Assembly: GCF_028285715.1 (NCBI RefSeq)
Contig: NZ_JANQOO010000021.1
Span: 62,001-126,000, forward strand
DNA: 64,000 nucleotides
Direction: 5' to 3'
Source: Ulvibacterium sp.
Lineage (GTDB): Bacteria > Bacteroidota > Bacteroidia > Flavobacteriales > Flavobacteriaceae
The number at the start of each line of letters is the position of its first letter. Position 1 is the stretch's first letter. Shown piece after piece: positions 17,967-27,489 of the stretch. The position numbers were made by a program, and so were the translations under genes. The notes beneath the pieces are model-generated. The model saw only the letters and a list, made by a program, of their open reading frames with translations. It was not told where the DNA came from and ran no database searches.

Positions 17967-18782
17967 CTAATTATTGCCCAATATTAACGGAAGACCATCA
18001 CCGCTGGAACCCACCACCACCACCTTGGCATTGGGGGATTGGGACAACTGTAGGGTTGCCTCTATACCTTTGTCCTGCAATATCTTATCCGTTAGTGAAG
18101 CACTTAAAATTCTATTGGCGTCCGCCTTGCCCTGAGCTTCTATGCGTTGACGTTGTGCTTCTTTTTCCGCTTTTTCCAATCGAAACTCATATTCCAAAGA
18201 CTCCTGTTCTTGTTTTAGTTTCCGTTCAATGGCCTCTTTTATTGTTGGTGGAAGCGTCACATCCCTTACCAAAATTTCGTCCAATATGATATATTGGTTG
18301 TCCACAATTTTTTTGGTCTCCTCAAAAATCTCCTGTTGGATGGCATCCCGCTTACTAGAATACAATTGCTCCGGAGTATATCTCCCCACCACCGACCTGG
18401 CTGCTGAACGTATCGTAGGCAAAAGGATACGATCCAAGTAGTTGTCCCCAATTTTTTGATGCAACTTCCCTAGTTCCTCTGCCTTTGGCATATACCATGC
18501 CGAGGCATCCAATTGAATGTCCAATCCATTTGAAGAAAGCACCTTCATTTTTTCAAAGATTTCTTGCCTTCTCACTTCGTAAATATACACTTTGTTCCAA
18601 GGTGCCACAATGTGGAAACCTTCACCCAAAGGCGGCTTGTCCGTGACGACACCGCCCGCAAACCGCTTCCATAATACCCCTGCTTCACCAGCTCCGATAT
18701 TGACAAAGGCGTTGGAAAACAGTAAAAAAAGTACAATGAACCCAAAAATTACTGGTACCGCTATTTTTGGTAATCTATCCAT
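17967..18782 (-). CDS. Prohibitin-like SPFH-domain membrane protein
   Basis: This 271-residue protein has an N-terminal membrane anchor (about 9-29), an SPFH/Band-7 domain (about 30-200; GAGEAGVLWKRFAGG, GFHIVAPW, RDVTLPPTIKEAIERKLKQEQ) and a charged coiled coil (LEYEFRLEKAEKEAQRQRIE). It ends in a hydrophobic tail LPLILG. Such proteins form ring scaffolds in the inner membrane and often regulate FtsH-type proteases. It is 11 bp downstream of the VWA gene and probably co-transcribed with it. Confidence 0.9.
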   Translation of the reverse strand: MDRLPKIAVPVIFGFIVLFLLFSNAFVNIGAGEAGVLWKRFAGGVVTDKPPLGEGFHIVAPWNKVYIYEVRRQEIFEKMKVLSSNGLDIQLDASAWYMPKAEELGKLHQKIGDNYLDRILLPTIRSAARSVVGRYTPEQLYSSKRDAIQQEIFEETKKIVDNQYIILDEILVRDVTLPPTIKEAIERKLKQEQESLEYEFRLEKAEKEAQRQRIEAQGKADANRILSASLTDKILQDKGIEATLQLSQSPNAKVVVVGSSGDGLPLILGNN

Positions 18783-18793
18783 AGTTATTCGTA

Positions 18794-20827
18794 TTAAATT
18801 AATCCGTTATATTTTCTGATAAACCATTCCACAGAAAGTGCAGCGGCTATTAGCATTAGGAGTATCCTAAAATCGATTAAAGATACAACATTTTCCTTGC
18901 TCTTTTGAACCGGGGAAAATCGTGGATCTTCCATAAGTTCTTTGACCAAGGCACCTATATTTGATGGGAAAAACAATTTCCCTTGGCTATCCACCGCCAG
19001 CTGATTTAATTTTTTATAATCACTGGAAAGAAATTGTTGTTCAACGTTAAAATCCAAAATAGTAAAGCTTCCGGAAGAAGAAAGGTTTTCATCGGCAACC
19101 AATACGGTAAATATATATTCTCCGGGAGGGAGATCGCTCAAATCCGCCTCATAAAAACTATCCTTCAGCAACATTGGAATTTCCTTGATCAGGTTATTTC
19201 CTTTCCCTTGTATTTTTAGAATTAAACTCGCATTTCGATCCATTTCAAAGGCCTCATCGAAATATCTGGCCGATATCCTTGCGCCATCACTCCCCTGATA
19301 TATCAAGTCATGGTCTACATCCAATCGATTTCGGGAAGTATTCGATGAAAGATACAGGATGATTTTTCCAATGATCCCATCAAAGTTTTGAAAATTTTTG
19401 TTGTCCCTGTAACTCTGCATCCTCCATTTCCACAAATTTTCACCAAAGAGCACCACCTCTTTGGCCTGATCTTTGAAAATAACGGCCAACAAGGGTTCAT
19501 CCAATTCCACTCCCTTTATATTTTGCCCTAATACTACCTCATGGGGGGAGCTAATTAGTATCTCTCCCAATTCACCCTCCAAGGGAGGAAGGTTCTCGAC
19601 TATAAATTCCGAGATATCGAAAATACCGAAGCCTTTGTTCAAAACTGGAAGTATTTCTTCCTGCTCCCCATAGGCATCCTTGGAATAATTGGCTTGTATT
19701 TCGTTTAGAAAATTCCAATCCGTATTTGCACCACAAACCGTAAAACAATTCGTTTTTCGCTGCTGGATATACTTGTATATGGGAAGAAATGATGAATTAG
19801 GTTCATACAAGATAAATACATTCGTATTGTCTAGCTCATTAATAGGTACCTCAGGTTTTCTTATGGAAACGGAACGCTGCTCGTTACTTTCAATGGCCTT
19901 TTTCAGTGTTCCGATATCCGGGTGATTTTTGGCGGAAACAATCGTAACGTTTGTTTTTTCATCAATAACCTCCAGCCCAAGACTCTTTTTGTTGTTAAAT
20001 CTGTTTCTTTCGTTTTCCAAGGGGTCTATTTCAATTTCAATGGTCTTGGCCCCGACTGTTTCCGCTGTGGCTAAAACGGTAATAACTTTTGTATTGTTCA
20101 AAGGCGTGAATTCTACATTTTCCCTATGGGCCTTTTTTCCATTTATAGAAACGTTCAAGGTTGATTCTACTGTTCTAGACCCTTCGTAGGTAATATACAG
20201 TTCTATAGGATATTTGTTTTTTAGAAAAGCGAAAGTATTTGCATTTGCACGTTCTATCCTCAAATCTTCATATCTTGTTGTATCCCCGATAACAATCGGG
20301 TAAATAGGTACTTTATCATTTTCAAGGAGATAGCCGTAATCCTCACCTTTGGTCTGGTTTCCATCCGTAGTCAGCAGTATGACCATATTTTTGTCAGAGC
20401 CCTTATAAATATCCTTCAAGGAGGCAATGGCCTTACCAATATCCGTATGGGTTTCTGTGAAAGACAGGGAATCGGAGGCTGCCAAGGCAGTACCGAAACC
20501 AAAAGGCATTACCCGAAATTTATCTGAAATTCCCTTGTTTTCAGAAATGGTCTTTGTCACCGATAGCACGGTATCTGCCGAGGCCCGCACGGACATTGAA
20601 TTGTCGCTCAATAGGACAAGATCGGTCTTTTCCAGATTATACTCCTCCTTGGTAAACTTTGGGTTTATAAGCAATACCAGAACTCCGAACAATGCAATGA
20701 ATCGTAGTAGGGCCAATGGAAAATACAAGTTATTACTTTCCTTAAATCCACTTCTATATTGAAACAGGACAATTACCAGTGCCAATATAACGGCAGCAAT
20801 AACCAGGAGTGCTGTTCGGGTATTCAT
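18794..20827 (-). CDS. Membrane-anchored VWA-domain protein
   Basis: This 677-residue protein has two N-terminal membrane helices (about 5-24 and 37-55), a VWA domain with MIDAS DNSMS (D75, S77, S79) and TTDGNQT, then beta-rich extracytoplasmic regions with a glutamine-amidotransferase-like fold pattern (INELDNTNVFILYEPN). A C-terminal helix (LIDFRILLMLIAAALSVEWFI) follows. The layout resembles the large VWA proteins common in Bacteroidota genomes, thought to mediate protein interactions at the membrane. The partner is unknown. Confidence 0.8.
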   Translation of the reverse strand: MNTRTALLVIAAVILALVIVLFQYRSGFKESNNLYFPLALLRFIALFGVLVLLINPKFTKEEYNLEKTDLVLLSDNSMSVRASADTVLSVTKTISENKGISDKFRVMPFGFGTALAASDSLSFTETHTDIGKAIASLKDIYKGSDKNMVILLTTDGNQTKGEDYGYLLENDKVPIYPIVIGDTTRYEDLRIERANANTFAFLKNKYPIELYITYEGSRTVESTLNVSINGKKAHRENVEFTPLNNTKVITVLATAETVGAKTIEIEIDPLENERNRFNNKKSLGLEVIDEKTNVTIVSAKNHPDIGTLKKAIESNEQRSVSIRKPEVPINELDNTNVFILYEPNSSFLPIYKYIQQRKTNCFTVCGANTDWNFLNEIQANYSKDAYGEQEEILPVLNKGFGIFDISEFIVENLPPLEGELGEILISSPHEVVLGQNIKGVELDEPLLAVIFKDQAKEVVLFGENLWKWRMQSYRDNKNFQNFDGIIGKIILYLSSNTSRNRLDVDHDLIYQGSDGARISARYFDEAFEMDRNASLILKIQGKGNNLIKEIPMLLKDSFYEADLSDLPPGEYIFTVLVADENLSSSGSFTILDFNVEQQFLSSDYKKLNQLAVDSQGKLFFPSNIGALVKELMEDPRFSPVQKSKENVVSLIDFRILLMLIAAALSVEWFIRKYNGLI

Positions 20828-20881
20828 AAAATTAGGGATAAGGGTTAAGGGCTAGACACAAAAAGTGAGGTTAGTTACATT

Positions 20882-21628
20882 TTAGGTCAGCATTCCGCCA
20901 TTGACATTCAAAACCTGCCCGGTGATATAGGAAGACATATCCGAAGCCAAGAAAACACAGGCGTTGGCAATATCCTCGGGGGTACCTCCCCTTTTTAAGG
21001 GAATACCATCTCTCCAGCCTTGCACAACCTTTTCATCCAGCTTTTCGGTCATTTCGGTTTCTATGAACCCTGGTGCAATAGCATTGCAACGAATATTTCG
21101 AGAGCCTAATTCCAGGGCAATTGATTTCGTAAAGCCGTTTATACCGGCTTTTGAAGCTGCGTAATTGGCCTGGCCTGCATTTCCCTTTACTCCTACCACG
21201 CTACTCATATTTATTATGGATCCCTTTCGTTGTTTTAGGAGGGTGCGCTGTACGGCTTTCGTCATATTGAATACTGATTTTAGATTGATGTCAATTACGG
21301 CATCGAAATCCGCCTCGCCCATACGAATCAAAAGGTTGTCCTTGGTAATCCCGGCATTGTTTATTAAAACATCTATTCCCCCAAAGTCCTCCAAAACTTG
21401 TGCTACCAAAGCCTCGGATTCCTGAAAACTGGCCGCATTACTTTTATAGGCCTTGGCCTTGACTCCCTTTTCATTCAATTCCTTTTCCAATTTCAAAGCA
21501 GGTGCCTCGCTAGAACTATACGTAAATGCCACATCGGCTCCGTGTTCTGCAAACGTCCTTGCTATCCCCGTTCCAATTCCCCTGCTGGCACCTGTGATAA
21601 TTACCTTCTTTCCTTCTAAAAGTTTCAT
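20882..21628 (-). CDS. fabG: 3-oxoacyl-[ACP] reductase FabG
   Basis: This 248-residue short-chain dehydrogenase has the NADP-binding motif TGASRGIGTGIA, the NNAG motif, a catalytic Ser in INMSSVVG, and YAASK (Tyr and Lys). The C-terminal VLNVNGGM is typical of FabG. It reduces beta-ketoacyl-ACP in fatty acid elongation, in line with the lipid genes further along this strand. Confidence 0.93.
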   Translation of the reverse strand: MKLLEGKKVIITGASRGIGTGIARTFAEHGADVAFTYSSSEAPALKLEKELNEKGVKAKAYKSNAASFQESEALVAQVLEDFGGIDVLINNAGITKDNLLIRMGEADFDAVIDINLKSVFNMTKAVQRTLLKQRKGSIINMSSVVGVKGNAGQANYAASKAGINGFTKSIALELGSRNIRCNAIAPGFIETEMTEKLDEKVVQGWRDGIPLKRGGTPEDIANACVFLASDMSSYITGQVLNVNGGMLT

Positions 21629-21686
21629 CTGATTTTGTCTTTGTTCAGCCGTTTTTCAAATATAAGGCATGTTTCACATAAAGATG

Positions 21687-21721
21687 AAAAAAATCCCGCT
21701 TATACCATAATAGCGGGATTT
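21687..21721 (-). terminator. Intrinsic terminator after sucD
   Basis: A 10-bp perfect stem (21691-21700 with 21712-21721) has an 11-base loop and is followed on the minus strand by seven to eight U residues (21686-21693). It closes the sucD-side transcript before fabG. Confidence 0.8.
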
Positions 21722-21757
21722 ATCTTAACACCGATTTATGTATTTTGGAAAAGCGTC

Positions 21758-22630
21758 TTAAGCCATTACCTCTTTTACCTTTTTCCCTATTTCCGCAGGA
21801 GAATCCACGACATGGATACCGCACTCTTTCATAATACGTTTTTTTGCCTGTGCCGTGTCGTCACTTCCTCCTACAATGGCACCCGCATGCCCCATGGTCC
21901 TTCCAGCAGGAGCAGTTTCCCCGGCAATAAAACCAATAATCGGTTTTTTACTTCCGCTTTCCTGGTACCATTTAGCGGCATCGGCTTCCAATTGTCCCCC
22001 AATTTCGCCTATCATTACCACACATTCCGTATCCGGGTCGTTAATGAGAAGCTCCACAGCCTCTTTTGTCGTAGTTCCTATTATGGGATCACCCCCTATT
22101 CCTATCGCCGTAGTGATTCCAAGTCCCTGGCGGACCACTTGATCAGCGGCCTCATAAGTCAGGGTTCCCGATTTTGATACAATACCTACTTTCCCTTTCT
22201 TGAAAACAAAACCGGGCATTATTCCAACTTTGGCCTCCTCCGGGGTAATGACTCCAGGACAATTGGGCCCTATCAATCGGCAATCCTTATCTTTTAGGTA
22301 GTTGTTGGCCTTTACCATGTCCGCTACCGGAATTCCTTCGGTAATGGTTATGATGACCCTTATTCCCGCATTGGCCGCCTCCATAATAGCATCTGCGGCA
22401 AAAGCAGGTGGCACGAAGATTATGGTGGTGTCGGCATCCACTTTTTCAACAGCCTCCTCTACCGTATTAAAAACAGGTCTTCCCAAATGTTCCTGTCCTC
22501 CTTTGCCCGGGGTTACACCGCCAACTACGTTAGTTCCATAGGCAATCATTTGCTCCGCATGGAAAGTTCCTTCACTCCCGGTGAAGCCTTGGACTATAAT
22601 CTTGGAATCTTTATTGACTAGAACACTCAT
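21758..22630 (-). CDS. sucD: Succinyl-CoA synthetase alpha subunit
   Basis: This 290-residue TCA-cycle protein forms succinate from succinyl-CoA with SucB/SucC. The CoA-binding Rossmann part is [19 protein letters not shown], and the phospho-His lies in [13 protein letters not shown]. The beta subunit gene is not in the window. The length is normal. Confidence 0.95.
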   Translation of the reverse strand: MSVLVNKDSKIIVQGFTGSEGTFHAEQMIAYGTNVVGGVTPGKGGQEHLGRPVFNTVEEAVEKVDADTTIIFVPPAFAADAIMEAANAGIRVIITITEGIPVADMVKANNYLKDKDCRLIGPNCPGVITPEEAKVGIMPGFVFKKGKVGIVSKSGTLTYEAADQVVRQGLGITTAIGIGGDPIIGTTTKEAVELLINDPDTECVVMIGEIGGQLEADAAKWYQESGSKKPIIGFIAGETAPAGRTMGHAGAIVGGSDDTAQAKKRIMKECGIHVVDSPAEIGKKVKEVMA

Positions 22631-22700
22631 GTTGTATGAATTACTTTAAGCTGCACAAAAATATAAGTTTGGAGCCAAACTTACGGGGTTAAAAGGTATA

Positions 22701-23633
22701 TTATTCATTTAATTTTTTGAGTATTTCGGGAATCTGTTTCAATTGGGCCAATTGTTTTAACTTTTCCCTGGACTCAACCACTGGAGAGCCGAAGTAACTC
22801 TTGCCTCCGGGAAGCGATTTACTGACTCCCGATTGTCCCATAATTACTGCTCCTTTTCCAATGGTAATTGCACTATTAACACCAACCTGTCCCCAAATAG
22901 TAACTTCATCCTCGATAATCACACAGCCTGCAATCCCTGTTTGGGAAGCGATTTGACACCGTTCCCCAATTACCGTATCATGCCCTATTTGCACTTGATT
23001 ATCGATCTTTGTGCCTTTTCCTATTGTAGTATCTCCGGTAACCCCCTTGTCAATAGAACAAAGTGACCCTATTTCCACATCATCTTCCAAAATTACCCTG
23101 CCACAAGAAATTAATTTATCCAATACATCGGGTCTCTTCTTGTAATAAAACGCATCCGAACCAATAACTGTCCCAGCATGTATTATAACGTTATCACCAA
23201 TAATGCAGTTATCATAAATGGAAACATTGGAATGGATAAGGCATCCTTTGCCGATTTTCACATTATTTCCTATAAAAACATTGGGCTGCACCGTGGTGTC
23301 CTTGCCAATTTTTGCAGAAGGCGAAATTGGGTTCTCGGATTTTTCAAACGCGGAGAAAAAATTGGTGAGTCTGTTAAAATCGCCAAAGGGGTCCTCAGAA
23401 ATTAAAAGTGCCTTGCCTTCCGGACATTCTACTTCCTTATTGATCAACACTATAGTGGCCTGGCAACTTAAGGCCTTATCATAATATTTGGGGTGGTCCA
23501 CAAAAACTATGTCCCCGGGTTGTACCACATGAATTTCGTTCATGCCTAACACCGGAAAATTGTCCGGCCCTACATATTTACTTCCAATAATAGCGGCAAT
23601 TTGCCCGAGTGTATGTGGTACTGGAAATTTCAA
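22701..23633 (-). CDS. Second LpxD-like UDP-3-O-acylglucosamine N-acyltransferase
   Basis: This 310-residue left-handed beta-helix acyltransferase has an LpxD-type N-terminal domain (about 1-100) and hexapeptide repeats (about 105-270). His is retained in [11 protein letters not shown], the place of the LpxD catalytic His. The start is TTG: the frame has a TAA 18 bases upstream and no closer ATG, and the N-terminus [16 protein letters not shown] fits the family. It is a diverged paralogue of the gene at 26450-27466. It may have a different acyl or sugar acceptor. Confidence 0.78.
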   Translation of the reverse strand: MKFPVPHTLGQIAAIIGSKYVGPDNFPVLGMNEIHVVQPGDIVFVDHPKYYDKALSCQATIVLINKEVECPEGKALLISEDPFGDFNRLTNFFSAFEKSENPISPSAKIGKDTTVQPNVFIGNNVKIGKGCLIHSNVSIYDNCIIGDNVIIHAGTVIGSDAFYYKKRPDVLDKLISCGRVILEDDVEIGSLCSIDKGVTGDTTIGKGTKIDNQVQIGHDTVIGERCQIASQTGIAGCVIIEDEVTIWGQVGVNSAITIGKGAVIMGQSGVSKSLPGGKSYFGSPVVESREKLKQLAQLKQIPEILKKLNE

Positions 23634-23685
23634 TAAAAAGGGTTCAAGTTAAATTCTGCGTTTCATATTTCCATTTAAGAATATG

Positions 23686-24252
23686 CTAATCCTTTACCCG
23701 TTCCAAATAATTTCCTTTCTCGGTATCGATCTTTATCTTATCTCCTTCATTGATAAAAAGTGGAACGTTTACCCGAGCACCAGTTTCTACAGTAGCCGGT
23801 TTCGTTGCGTTGGTAGCCGTATTGCCTTTTACACCAGGTTCGGCATGTGTTACCTCAAGGATAACACTGGCCGGCATGTCCACGGACAAAGGCATACTGT
23901 CCTCGGTATTGAAAAGTATAGTGACCACTTCCCCCTCCTTAAGTAGTCCAGGAGCATCCAAGGTACTTTCCTGAAGGGTAATCTGATTGTAATCATCGGT
24001 ATTCATAAAATGGTAGGTCTCACCTTCGGAATACAAATACTGATAGGATCGTGTTTCTACCCTTACATCATCTATCTTATGCCCTGCGGAAAAGGTGTTG
24101 TCCACCACTTTTCCTGTGGTAACACTTTTCAATTTTGTCCTGACAAATGCAGGACCTTTACCAGGTTTTACGTGCAAAAACTCGATAATTTTATAAATAT
24201 CGTTATTGTAACGGATACATAATCCCTTTCTTATATCGGAAGTAGAAGCCAT
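23686..24252 (-). CDS. efp: Translation elongation factor P
   Basis: This 188-residue, three-domain EF-P relieves ribosome stalling at polyproline. Domain I carries the modifiable loop KPGKGPAF with Lys32 at the tip, and the C-terminal signature VPLFINEGDKIKIDTEKG is intact. It lies 6 bp after lpxA on the same strand, in the conserved lipid A cluster. Confidence 0.96.
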   Translation of the reverse strand: MASTSDIRKGLCIRYNNDIYKIIEFLHVKPGKGPAFVRTKLKSVTTGKVVDNTFSAGHKIDDVRVETRSYQYLYSEGETYHFMNTDDYNQITLQESTLDAPGLLKEGEVVTILFNTEDSMPLSVDMPASVILEVTHAEPGVKGNTATNATKPATVETGARVNVPLFINEGDKIKIDTEKGNYLERVKD

Positions 24253-24258
24253 AATAAT

Positions 24259-25044
24259 TTAATTTGTACTAAAATAACCTTTCATGATACCGCGCTGGGA
24301 GTCCCGAATAAACTGAAGAATCTCGTCCCTTTCGGGGGTTGCCTCCATTTCGGCCTCGATAATCTGTACGGCCTGAGTGTTATTATAATTCTTTTGATAA
24401 AGGATACGATAAATATTCTGTATCTCCTTTATTTTTTCCGATTGATACCCCCTACGTCTCAGACCTATAGAATTTATTCCCACATAGGAAAGGGGCTCTC
24501 TTGCCGCCTTTACATAGGGCGGTACGTCCTTACGCACCAATGATCCACCGGTGACGAAGGCATGATTGCCAATGGCGACAAATTGGTTTACCGCCACAAG
24601 GCCTGCCAAAGTTACATTATCTCCTATGGTAACATGTCCGGCCAAGGTTGAATTATTGGAAAAAATACAGTTATTGCCTACCAGACAGTCATGGGCTACA
24701 TGGCAATACGCCATTATTAAGCAATTTTTACCAATGACCGTTTTGTTCCTATCCGAAGTACCTTTATGTATAGTGGCACATTCCCGGATTGTGGTATTGT
24801 TCCCAACAATCACAGTAGTTTCTTCCCCTTCGTATTTCAAATCCTGTGGAGGTGCCGATATTACGGCCCCAGGAAATATATTGCAGTTTTTTCCAATCCT
24901 GGCCCCTTCCATAATGGTTACATTGGACCCGATCCAAGTTCCGTCGCCAATAGTAACATTGTTATGGATTGTCGCAAAGGGTTCTACCACAACATTTTTG
25001 GCAATCTTCGCCCCAGGATGGATGTACGCCAGCGGTTGGTTCAT
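24259..25044 (-). CDS. lpxA: UDP-N-acetylglucosamine O-acyltransferase
   Basis: This 261-residue enzyme is the first of lipid A synthesis. It is a left-handed beta-helix of hexapeptide repeats with the catalytic His in YCHVAHDCLVGNNC and the substrate segment TIHKGTSDRNKT. A helical C-terminal domain follows. It overlaps lpxC-fabZ by 4 bp (ATGA). Confidence 0.95.
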   Translation of the reverse strand: MNQPLAYIHPGAKIAKNVVVEPFATIHNNVTIGDGTWIGSNVTIMEGARIGKNCNIFPGAVISAPPQDLKYEGEETTVIVGNNTTIRECATIHKGTSDRNKTVIGKNCLIMAYCHVAHDCLVGNNCIFSNNSTLAGHVTIGDNVTLAGLVAVNQFVAIGNHAFVTGGSLVRKDVPPYVKAAREPLSYVGINSIGLRRRGYQSEKIKEIQNIYRILYQKNYNNTQAVQIIEAEMEATPERDEILQFIRDSQRGIMKGYFSTN

Positions 25045-26453
25045 TCTTCCTTTCTTTTAACAATTTGGGCCATCATCTCAGCTTCGGAGACCAATTTATT
25101 GTTAGCGTAGGCGTAGGCCTGCATATGACAGATTCCCCTGCGTATGGGAGAAATCAAATCACACTTAAAAATCAAGGTATCACCGGGAACGACTTGTTGC
25201 TTAAATTTCACCTTATCGATCTTCATGAATAGCGTAAGGTAGTTCTCGGGGTCCGGAACCGTGCTAAGCACTAGAATGCCCCCTGTTTGGGCCATCGCTT
25301 CAACCTGTAAAACCCCTGGCATAACGGGCGCTCCCGGAAAATGCCCCACGAAAAAGGGTTCGTTCATGGTGACATTTTTCATACCTACCACATGTTTGTC
25401 GGACAGCTCCAAAATCCTATCTATTAAAAGAAAAGGTGGTCTATGGGGCAGCATGGCCATGATTTGATGAATATCCATCAAAGGCGGAAGGTTCAAATCA
25501 TATTTGGGAACATTATTTCGTTTTTCAAGCTTTATAAGCTTAGCTAATTTCTTGGCAAATTGTGTATTTACATAATGGCCAGGCTTATTGGCAATTACTT
25601 TTCCGCGTATTCTAGTACCGGTCAATGCCAAATCCCCAACAACATCCAATAACTTATGCCTTGCCGCCTCATTGGGCTGATGCAGCGTAAGATTATCCAA
25701 AATACCATTTGGCTTTACGGATAACTTTTCCTTGTTAAAGGCTTTTTCCAGCCGTTTCATGGTCTCTTCAGAAATTTCCTTATCCACGTATACAATGGCA
25801 TTGTTAAGGTCACCTCCCTTAATGAGGCCATTCTCTAGAAGCATCTCCAATTCATGAAGGAAACTAAAGGTCCTGGCATCGGCCACCTCATCCTTGAAAT
25901 CGGAGATATCCTCCAAAGTTGCATTTTGTGTGCCCAGAACCTTGGTCCCAAAATCGACCATAGCCGTTACCTTATAACTATCCGAAGGTATTACCGTTAT
26001 CTCGCTTCCGGTGGCCTCGTCCTTATAGGAAATTACATCCTTCACCACGTATTCTTCACGTTCGGCCTCCTGTTCCACAATACCTGCCTTTTCCAACGCA
26101 GCAACAAAGTATTTGGATGACCCGTCCATTATAGGGGGTTCAGGAGAATCCAATTCGATCAGAACATTATCGATTTCCATTCCCACAAGTGCGGCGAGTA
26201 CGTGTTCCGAGGTTTGTATCTTAACGCCCCTTTTTTCTAAATTGGTACCTCGTTGCGTATTTACGACATAATTGGCATCAGCTTCTATTATGGGTTCGCC
26301 TTCAAGGTCAACACGTTTAAAGGCATATCCATGATTTTCCGGGGCGGGCAAAAACTTAAGTGTAACATTTTCACCAGTATGCAGGCCTACACCCTTAAGA
26401 GTCACCTCTTTTTCAATGGTTCGCTGTTTTTGATTTGTTTTTGTCACCGTCAA
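25041..26453 (-). CDS. lpxC: Fused LpxC deacetylase / FabZ dehydratase
   Basis: This 470-residue fusion is typical of Bacteroidota. LpxC (about 12-310) has zinc His residues in TSEHVLAALVG and HKLLDVVGDLAL. FabZ (about 325-470) has PHRPPFLLIDRILEL with the catalytic His and HFPGAPVMPGVLQVEAMAQ with the Glu. The start is TTG overlapping the TGA of lpxD (TTGA, 26450-26453), indicating translational coupling. A GTG six bases later is the alternative. It links lipid A deacetylation with beta-hydroxyacyl-ACP dehydration. Confidence 0.95.
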   Translation of the reverse strand: MTVTKTNQKQRTIEKEVTLKGVGLHTGENVTLKFLPAPENHGYAFKRVDLEGEPIIEADANYVVNTQRGTNLEKRGVKIQTSEHVLAALVGMEIDNVLIELDSPEPPIMDGSSKYFVAALEKAGIVEQEAEREEYVVKDVISYKDEATGSEITVIPSDSYKVTAMVDFGTKVLGTQNATLEDISDFKDEVADARTFSFLHELEMLLENGLIKGGDLNNAIVYVDKEISEETMKRLEKAFNKEKLSVKPNGILDNLTLHQPNEAARHKLLDVVGDLALTGTRIRGKVIANKPGHYVNTQFAKKLAKLIKLEKRNNVPKYDLNLPPLMDIHQIMAMLPHRPPFLLIDRILELSDKHVVGMKNVTMNEPFFVGHFPGAPVMPGVLQVEAMAQTGGILVLSTVPDPENYLTLFMKIDKVKFKQQVVPGDTLIFKCDLISPIRRGICHMQAYAYANNKLVSEAEMMAQIVKRKEE

Positions 26454-27466
26454 TCTCTTTTTTCCAATTGGTCGATTCTATTTACTATTCTCGGCAAATT
26501 TTTAAAGTGTACGTAGGATTTGTTATAATCCCCATAATTTAGGGCGGGGGAGCCTTGAAGCACTTCATTATCCTTTACATTTCTCCCGATTCCGGATTGT
26601 GCCTGAATCTTAACGTTATCACCAATGGTGATATGCCCTACTATACCCACTTGGCCTCCGATCATACAGCGCTTACCTATCTTTGCAGAACCTGCAATGC
26701 CAGTTTGAGCGGCTATTACGGTATGTTCCCCTATCTCTACATTGTGGGCTATTTGGATTTGATTATCCAGTTTTACTCCCTTTCTAAGAATTGTAGATCC
26801 TAACGTGGCACGGTCAATAGTGGTGCCGGCCCCAACGTCTACATTTTCCTCCAAAACAACATTGCCCGTTTGGGGAACTTTCTTAAACTCTCCATTTTTA
26901 TCCGGAGTAAACCCAAAGCCATCGGCACCTATGATAACCCCGCTATGTACCACACAGTTATTACCAATTATGGATTCCGAATAAATTTTCGCTCCCGCAA
27001 ATATGATTACGTTATCGGCTATGGTAACATTGTCACCAATGTATACGTTGGGATAGATCTTCACATTATCGCCAATTTTCACATTGTTGCCCAAATACGA
27101 AAAGGCACCCAGATAAAAGTTTGCCCCATAAGTGGCCGTGTCGGATTGATATACGGGTTTTTCAATTCCGGTTTTGTTGCTCTTTACTTGATTATAATAC
27201 TCCAAAAGCTTGGAGAATGATTCATAAGCGTCCTCTACCTTAATGAGGGTGGTTTCTACATTTTGTTCAGGGATAAAATCCTTGTTGACTATGGTAATGG
27301 ATGCTTTGGTGGTATAGATAAAGGAAGTGTATTTCGGGTTGGCCAAAAAGGTCAAGGAACCTTTTTCTCCCTCTTCAATCTTAGCCAGTTTATGGACTGC
27401 TATCTCTGGATTCCCCTCTACTTCGCCCTCCAAAATACCGGCAATCTGACCTGCTGTAAATACCAT
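26450..27466 (-). CDS. lpxD: UDP-3-O-(3-hydroxyacyl)glucosamine N-acyltransferase
   Basis: The 338-residue protein starts at the ATG at 27466 (MVFTAGQIAGILEGEVEG, the usual LpxD N-terminus). The longer frame upstream would overlap the HD gene and look hydrophobic and unrelated. The N-terminal uridine-binding domain is followed by hexapeptide repeats and the catalytic His in IQIAHNVEIGEHTVI. It acts in the third step of lipid A synthesis and is followed directly by lpxC-fabZ. Confidence 0.94.
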   Translation of the reverse strand: MVFTAGQIAGILEGEVEGNPEIAVHKLAKIEEGEKGSLTFLANPKYTSFIYTTKASITIVNKDFIPEQNVETTLIKVEDAYESFSKLLEYYNQVKSNKTGIEKPVYQSDTATYGANFYLGAFSYLGNNVKIGDNVKIYPNVYIGDNVTIADNVIIFAGAKIYSESIIGNNCVVHSGVIIGADGFGFTPDKNGEFKKVPQTGNVVLEENVDVGAGTTIDRATLGSTILRKGVKLDNQIQIAHNVEIGEHTVIAAQTGIAGSAKIGKRCMIGGQVGIVGHITIGDNVKIQAQSGIGRNVKDNEVLQGSPALNYGDYNKSYVHFKNLPRIVNRIDQLEKRD

Positions 27467-27489
27467 GAGCACAAAAGTAAGAAAAATTG

